Shown: in pieces, positions 59,665 to 64,000 of the stretch
Numbering within the stretch: position 1 is the first letter of the stretch
How the letters are laid out: the number at the start of each line of letters is the position of its first letter
Assembly (NCBI RefSeq): GCF_026167545.1
Contig: NZ_CP110678.1
Span: forward strand, 1,299,501 to 1,363,500
Source: Sphingomonas sp. S1-29
GTDB taxonomy: Bacteria; Pseudomonadota; Alphaproteobacteria; Sphingomonadales; Sphingomonadaceae
DNA length: 64,000 nt
Direction: 5' to 3'
Notes under the pieces: model-generated
The model's database searches: none
The model's input: the letters and a program-made list of their open reading frames with translations, nothing else
What the model was told of the DNA's origin: nothing
Made by a program: the position numbers and the translations under genes

Positions 59665-61164
59665 TCACCCCATCGTCGGAATAACGAACGCATTGGCAGC
59701 ATCGCCCACCCCGCCATCGGGCCAGCGCTGGGTGATCGTCTTCACCTTGGTCCAGAAACGGACGCCTTCCATGCCGTGCTGGTTGGTGTCGCCGAACGCG
59801 CTTCGCTTCCAGCCGCCGAAGCTGTGATACGCCACCGGCACCGGGATCGGCACGTTGATGCCGACCATGCCGACATTCACCCGCGCGGCGAATTCGCGCG
59901 CGGCGTGGCCGTTGCGCGTGAAGATCGCGACGCCGTTGCCATATTGATGCTCGCTCGGCAGCCGAAGCGCGGTTTCGAAATCGGGGGCGCGGACGATCTG
60001 GAGGACCGGGCCGAAGATTTCTTCCTTATACGCCTGCATGTCGGGAGTGACATGGTCGAACAGGCTGGGGCCGATGAAGAAGCCCTGCTCATGCCCCTGC
60101 AATTTGAAGCCGCGCCCGTCGACGACCAGTTCGGCGCCTTCGTCGACGCCGGTCTGGATCCAGTTTTCGACGCGCTGCTGGTGCGCGGCGTTCACGACCG
60201 GACCGTAATGCGCGTCGTTGTCGGTCGACACGCCGATGCGCAACGCGGCGATCGCGGGCAACAGCTTTTCGCGCAAGGCATCGGCGGTCTTCTCGCCCAC
60301 CGGCACCACCACCGGCAGCGCCATGCAGCGCTCGCCCGCCGAACCGAAGGCTGCGCCCGTCAGGTCGTTCACCACCTGGTCGAGATCGGCGTCGGGCATG
60401 ACGATGCCGTGATTCTTCGCGCCGCCCATCGCCTGCACCCGCTTGCCCGCCGCGACACCGCGCCGATAGACATAGTGCGCGATGTCCGACGATCCGACGA
60501 AGCTCACCGCGCTGATCGCCGGGTGGTCGAGGATCGCGTCGACCATCTCCTTGTCGCCATGCACCACCTGCAAGATGCCCTCGGGCAGGCCGGCCTCAAG
60601 CATCAGTTCGGCCAACCGCACCGGCACCGAAGGATCGCGCTCGCTGGGCTTGAGCAGGAACGCATTGCCGCAGGCGATCGCGACGCCGCTCATCCACAGC
60701 GGGATCATCGCGGGGAAGTTGAACGGGGTGATGCCAGCGCCGATGCCCAATGGCTGGCGCATCGAATAGACGTCGATCCCCGGCCCCGCGCCTTGGGTAT
60801 ATTCGCCCTTGAGCACGTGCGGGATTCCGCAGGCGAATTCGATCACTTCGAGCCCGCGCTGGATGTCGCCCTTCGAATCGGCGATCACCTTGCCGTGTTC
60901 GGACGACAGCAGGTGCGCGAGTTCGTCGATATGCGCTTCGACCAGCGCCTTGAACTGGAACATCACGCGCGCGCGGCGCTGCGGGTTGGTCGCCGCCCAG
61001 GCCGGTTGCGCCGCTTGTGCCGCCGCGATCGCCGCGTCGAGCGTCGCTTGGGTGCCGAGGTTCACCCGCGCCTGCACCTGGCCGGTATTGGGGTCGAAAA
61101 CGTCGCCGGTACGCGCCGAAGTGCCGCCGGCACCGCCCGCGATCACATGATCAATGATCCGCAT
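59665..61164 (-). CDS. mmsA: Methylmalonate-semialdehyde dehydrogenase (acylating)
   Basis: This 499-residue CoA-acylating aldehyde dehydrogenase converts methylmalonate semialdehyde to propionyl-CoA, the last step of valine and part of inositol degradation. Motifs: PLGIGAGITPFNFPAMIPLW, FVGSSDIAHYVYRRG, VQAMGGAKNHGIVMPDADLD, GSAGERCMALPVVVPVGE (catalytic Cys) and EIFGPVLQIVRAPDFETAL. It lacks the general-base Glu region seen in hydrolytic ALDHs, as expected for MmsA. AGGAG precedes ATG 61164. It is first in the valine cluster, separated from the next gene by the GIY-YIG insertion. Confidence 0.95.
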   Translation of the reverse strand: MRIIDHVIAGGAGGTSARTGDVFDPNTGQVQARVNLGTQATLDAAIAAAQAAQPAWAATNPQRRARVMFQFKALVEAHIDELAHLLSSEHGKVIADSKGDIQRGLEVIEFACGIPHVLKGEYTQGAGPGIDVYSMRQPLGIGAGITPFNFPAMIPLWMSGVAIACGNAFLLKPSERDPSVPVRLAELMLEAGLPEGILQVVHGDKEMVDAILDHPAISAVSFVGSSDIAHYVYRRGVAAGKRVQAMGGAKNHGIVMPDADLDQVVNDLTGAAFGSAGERCMALPVVVPVGEKTADALREKLLPAIAALRIGVSTDNDAHYGPVVNAAHQQRVENWIQTGVDEGAELVVDGRGFKLQGHEQGFFIGPSLFDHVTPDMQAYKEEIFGPVLQIVRAPDFETALRLPSEHQYGNGVAIFTRNGHAAREFAARVNVGMVGINVPIPVPVAYHSFGGWKRSAFGDTNQHGMEGVRFWTKVKTITQRWPDGGVGDAANAFVIPTMG

Positions 61165-61282
61165 CTCATCTCCTGACGTCTGTCTGTCGCGACCGCGCGC
61201 TCGGTCCAGGAGCGAAGCGGCCGTTCTGCCTGCGTGGGTTCCGCAGGTCGTGTGCGCACCCCCTAACGCACCCGGCGCGACA

Positions 61283-61324
61283 AGAAAATGGCCGCCCGAC
61301 CGACTTTCGCGGGTCGAGCGGCCA
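61283..61324 (-). terminator. Intrinsic terminator after the ferritin-like genes
   Basis: On the minus strand GGCCGCTCGACC and GGTCGGGCGGCC form a stem with a loop of about ten bases, followed by ATTTTCTTGT. It lies 46 bases after the first ferritin-like gene's stop and isolates that operon from mmsA. Confidence 0.85.
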
Positions 61325-61369
61325 TAGGGCGCCGCGCTGGAGGGGGGAGGCCGCGCGGCGGCGATCGGG

Positions 61370-62386
61370 TCAGCTTGCGGCGCTGCTCCGGATCGTGCCG
61401 TTGACGCCCGCGGGGAAGAACCCGCCCGCAGTCGCCGCCATGCGGTTGAGATAGACGATGTTGAGCACCTGCCCCGCCGAGCGGCTATAGGCGAGGCCAC
61501 TGGCATCGGTCGGCACGATGTTCGACCGCGTCACGCCGTTGCTGGTCGTCGCGCGGACGCCCTGGTCGAGATCGGTCGCACCGTCGAGGCTGTCGCGCGC
61601 GTCCGAAATCGCTTCGGTCGCCGCGATCAGCGACGGAGTATCGATCCCCTTGCGATACAGCACGGTGCGAACGAGGCCGGCGTGATACGCCTCGGCCGCG
61701 AGCAACCCTGCCGCTGCCTCGAGGAAGGTCTTGTTGGTCAGCAAGGGCGACGCGCCCTTGTACGCGGTGACCCCGACATCCTCGAAGATATAGGCGGCGA
61801 GCAGGAAGTTCTCGTCGTTCGCATAGGGATCGAACGCGACCCCCGCGCCGACCAACCCGGCAGCACGCGCGGCGTTGGAAAACGCGCCGTTCGCAGCCGA
61901 TCCGATGTCGATCGCGGGCTGCGCCACCCGCGCCGCGCCAAGCGCGCTGCGCAGGAACAGCACATGCTGGCGCTCGTCATTGGCGATTTCGCGCGCATAG
62001 GCCGCCACCAGCGGATCGGTGAAATTCACCTGCCGACCGCCGGTAACCGCGCCCTGCGTTCCCGCACCGGTCAACGCGTCGTTGGGAAGCCCCGCACCGG
62101 TCGCCGCGAACAGGTAGAATTGCGCTTCGAGATATTCGAGGTTCAGCGCGAAGTTGAGCACATCGCCATCGGTGATCGCCGCTGGCGTCGGGGTCGGGGT
62201 AGGCGTCGGCGCGGGGGCCGGCGGCGGGTTGCCCGGAAAATCGCCGCTGTCGTCGCAGGCCGCGAGCATCGATGCCCCGGCAACCGCGAGCCCGGCGGTG
62301 CCCGCCATCTTGAGCATCGCCCGACGGCTCTCGCGCCGGGCTTCGCCCGCCGCCAATACGTCGAGGAGCAGGTTCTGATCGTTCAT
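61370..62386 (-). CDS. Tat-exported ferritin-like lipoprotein
   Basis: This 338-residue protein has a twin-arginine signal peptide ([19 protein letters not shown]) ending in a possible lipobox (MLAAC). A proline/threonine linker ([17 protein letters not shown]) follows, then a ferritin_2-type domain with helical metal-ligand patterns [37 protein letters not shown] and [14 protein letters not shown], then [20 protein letters not shown]. The Glu and ExxH pairs suggest a di-metal site in the periplasm. It is the downstream member of a tandem pair. The function of this group is not known; stress protection or metal binding is possible. Confidence 0.85.
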   Translation of the reverse strand: MNDQNLLLDVLAAGEARRESRRAMLKMAGTAGLAVAGASMLAACDDSGDFPGNPPPAPAPTPTPTPTPAAITDGDVLNFALNLEYLEAQFYLFAATGAGLPNDALTGAGTQGAVTGGRQVNFTDPLVAAYAREIANDERQHVLFLRSALGAARVAQPAIDIGSAANGAFSNAARAAGLVGAGVAFDPYANDENFLLAAYIFEDVGVTAYKGASPLLTNKTFLEAAAGLLAAEAYHAGLVRTVLYRKGIDTPSLIAATEAISDARDSLDGATDLDQGVRATTSNGVTRSNIVPTDASGLAYSRSAGQVLNIVYLNRMAATAGGFFPAGVNGTIRSSAAS

Positions 62387-62405
62387 GTCGTATCCTCCCT
62401 CTTTC

Positions 62406-63371
62406 TCAGTTCGCGGCGCTGGTGCGGATGGTGCCGTTCATGCCTGCGGGATAGAACCCGCCGCGGTCGGTCATCATGTTGTTGAGGTACACGATGTTGA
62501 GCACCTGGCCGGCGCTGCGGCTGTAGGCGAGGCCGTTCTCGTCGAGCGGGACGATGTTCGAAGCGTTGCCGATATTGGCGACGCCCTGGTCGAGATCGGT
62601 GGTGCCATCGAGGCTGTCGCGCGCGCCCGAAATTGCTTCGGTCGCCTGGATCAGCATCGCGCTCGGGGTCTCGATCCCCTTGGCGTACAGCACGGTGCGC
62701 ACCAACGCGGCATGGTACGCCTCGACCGCGAGCAGCCCGGCGGCGGCTTCGAGGAACACCTTGCTGGTGATCAGCGGCGATGCGCCCTTGTACGCGGTGA
62801 CGCCGACATCTTCGAAGATGAACGCACCGAGCAGGAAATTCTCGTCGCTGGCATAGGGATCGAAGCTGGTGTTGCCGGGGCCGATCAGGCCGGCGGCGCG
62901 CGCCGCGCTCGAAAACGCGCCGGTCGGCGTCGAGCCGATGTCGATCGCCGGCTGGGCAACGGTCGCGCTGCCGAGCGCGGTCCGCAGGAAGCGGACATGC
63001 TCGACTTCATCGGCGGCGATTTCCTGCGCATAGGCGGCAACCACCGGATCGGTGAAGGCCACCTGCCGGCCGCCGCTGACCGCGCCCCGCGTACCGGTGC
63101 CCGTCAGCAGGTCGTTGGGCAGGCCCGAACCAGTCGCGGCATAGAGATAAAATTGCGCCTCGAGATATTCGAGGTTGAGCGCGAAGTTGAGGATATCGGC
63201 ATCGGTGATCGCCGGTGCGGCCTGCGCCATCAGCGGCGACGATTTCGTCGCGATCATCGCGCCGCCCGCCACCGCCGCGGCAACGCCGAAGCTACGGAAG
63301 AAATCGCGGCGATCCTCCAGGCGCAGCGCCCGCTTGTCGAACATTTCGACCATTTCGCTACTGTCAGTCAT
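62406..63371 (-). CDS. Tat-exported ferritin-like protein (paralogue)
   Basis: This 321-residue protein has a twin-arginine signal ([20 protein letters not shown]) without a lipobox and no Pro/Thr linker. The domain is highly similar to its neighbour: [80 protein letters not shown] and the shared end [13 protein letters not shown]. Nineteen bases separate it from the next gene, so the pair is one operon. AGGGAGG precedes ATG 63371. One copy being soluble and the other lipid-anchored suggests division of location rather than redundancy. Confidence 0.86.
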   Translation of the reverse strand: MTDSSEMVEMFDKRALRLEDRRDFFRSFGVAAAVAGGAMIATKSSPLMAQAAPAITDADILNFALNLEYLEAQFYLYAATGSGLPNDLLTGTGTRGAVSGGRQVAFTDPVVAAYAQEIAADEVEHVRFLRTALGSATVAQPAIDIGSTPTGAFSSAARAAGLIGPGNTSFDPYASDENFLLGAFIFEDVGVTAYKGASPLITSKVFLEAAAGLLAVEAYHAALVRTVLYAKGIETPSAMLIQATEAISGARDSLDGTTDLDQGVANIGNASNIVPLDENGLAYSRSAGQVLNIVYLNNMMTDRGGFYPAGMNGTIRTSAAN

Positions 63372-63592
63372 CGGCAGCCTCCCTTGATCGCCCATTCATG
63401 TGGACGCGAAAGCTACGCCGCGCCGCGCCGACAAAGACGCAGTTGCGCGCGATCTTTTATATTCTTCGAGGTGCGCATCTTTTCAGCGCCGCGCGTCGAA
63501 CCTTCGCTGAGCGAAATGTCGAAAGAGGGTCCGTGCTACGCTTGAATGAAACCCAGCAGATCGAACGCGATTCTGGCCGGCGCACGTCGTCG

Positions 63593-64000
63593 ATGGAAAA
63601 CCGGCTAATAGCCGCGCTGCCGCGCGAAGACGGTGCGGCGCTCGCCGCGCTCGCCCAGCCGATGACGCTTCGCGCGGGCGAACCGGCGGTGGTTGCCGGC
63701 GGCGCAGCGGTGTTGTGGCTGCCCGACACCGCGGTGCTGTCGTTCGGCGAGACGCTTGCCGAACGCAATGTCGAATGCGGCATCGTCGGCGCCGAGGGCG
63801 CGATCGGCTGGGAGCCGCTGATCGGCCTGCCGCAATCGAACCAGCGGGTCGCGGCGCTGGTCGGCGGCAGCCTGCACGCGATACCGTGCGGCCAGGCGGC
63901 GGCGCTTTGCGACCAACGTCCGGCGATCCTCGCGCACCTGCTGCGCTATCGCGAGACGTTGTTGATTCAGATGCGCTGGACGATCGCCGCGCGGCTGCAG
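63593..64000 (+). CDS. Crp/Fnr-family regulator, 3' end cut by the window edge
   Basis: About 136 N-terminal residues are visible: MENRLIAALPREDGAALAAL, then a cyclic-nucleotide-binding-like beta-roll (MTLRAGEPAVVAGGAAVLWL, VECGIVGAEGAIGWEPLIGL) and the start of the long dimer helix (LLRYRETLLIQMRWTIAARL). The pattern is that of the Crp/Fnr-like regulators common in sphingomonads, in which the effector is unknown. The DNA-binding helix-turn-helix lies outside the window. An in-frame GTG at 63533 with AGAGGG nearby is an alternative start. It is divergent from the ferritin-like operon and may regulate it. Confidence 0.75.
   Translation, partial: MENRLIAALPREDGAALAALAQPMTLRAGEPAVVAGGAAVLWLPDTAVLSFGETLAERNVECGIVGAEGAIGWEPLIGLPQSNQRVAALVGGSLHAIPCGQAAALCDQRPAILAHLLRYRETLLIQMRWTIAARLQ

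Overview
The window is GC-rich chromosomal DNA from an alphaproteobacterium, most likely a Sphingomonas-type sphingomonad. The best evidence is a serine palmitoyltransferase that aligns almost residue for residue with the Sphingomonas paucimobilis enzyme, inside a ceramide-synthesis locus, together with a complete PhyR-NepR-EcfG general stress response module and typical alphaproteobacterial gene orders (argS-SPOR-nagZ-scpAB-tatABC).

Layout. 1-3014: 3' part of a VIT/CCC1 transporter gene and a divergent exported catalase-peroxidase (katG). 3015-11087: an island visibly poorer in GC than its surroundings. Its intact core is a two-component system and a divergent Scs-type thiol-redox operon (TlpA-like, DsbA/ScsC-like, DsbD/ScsB-like). 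Its flanks are a graveyard of gene fragments: response regulator, M28 peptidase, sulfide:quinone oxidoreductase, Blh-type sulfur protein, methyltransferase and IS6 transposase. It ends at the 3' end of a tRNA-Ser(CGA) gene. 11178-17188: hspQ, rplU-rpmA, a GNAT gene, a metal-dependent hydrolase/TetR pair, obgE and proB. 17185-24754: sphingolipid locus (probable cerR, acyl carrier protein, spt, lptF/lptG-type permeases, a desaturase, a probable bacterial ceramide synthase). 24803-30952: a small exported protein, xthA, erpA, an M23 peptidase, bcp and glnE. 31030-35392: general stress response locus (two NepR genes, EcfG, PhyR, PhyP, a 44-residue membrane protein, two EcfG-type promoters, a likely GsrN-like small RNA with C-rich loops, an entericidin). 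35448-42039: tatCBA, scpBA, nagZ, a SPOR protein and argS, all on the minus strand. 42080-54404: rarD, a secreted amidohydrolase, a dehydrogenase, ilvA, bpt, a transglutaminase-like/alpha-E/ATP-grasp cluster and a second DsbD-like protein. 54571-61164: valine-degradation genes (mmsB, enoyl-CoA hydratase, hydroxyisobutyryl-CoA hydrolase, acyl-CoA dehydrogenase, mmsA) with repeats in every gap and a GIY-YIG nuclease gene between inverted repeats. 61370-64000: two tandem Tat-type ferritin-like proteins and the start of a Crp/Fnr regulator.

Functional links. The ceramide genes beside two Lpt permease subunits suggest synthesis and export of the glycosphingolipids that replace LPS in sphingomonads. 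The stress locus appears self-contained: EcfG promoters sit in front of nepR-phyP and in front of the putative small RNA. In Caulobacter the equivalent RNA, GsrN, acts on katG, and a katG gene is present in this window.

At least five families of hairpin-forming intergenic repeats are scattered through the native chromosome. None was seen inside the 3-11 kb island, which supports a separate origin for it.
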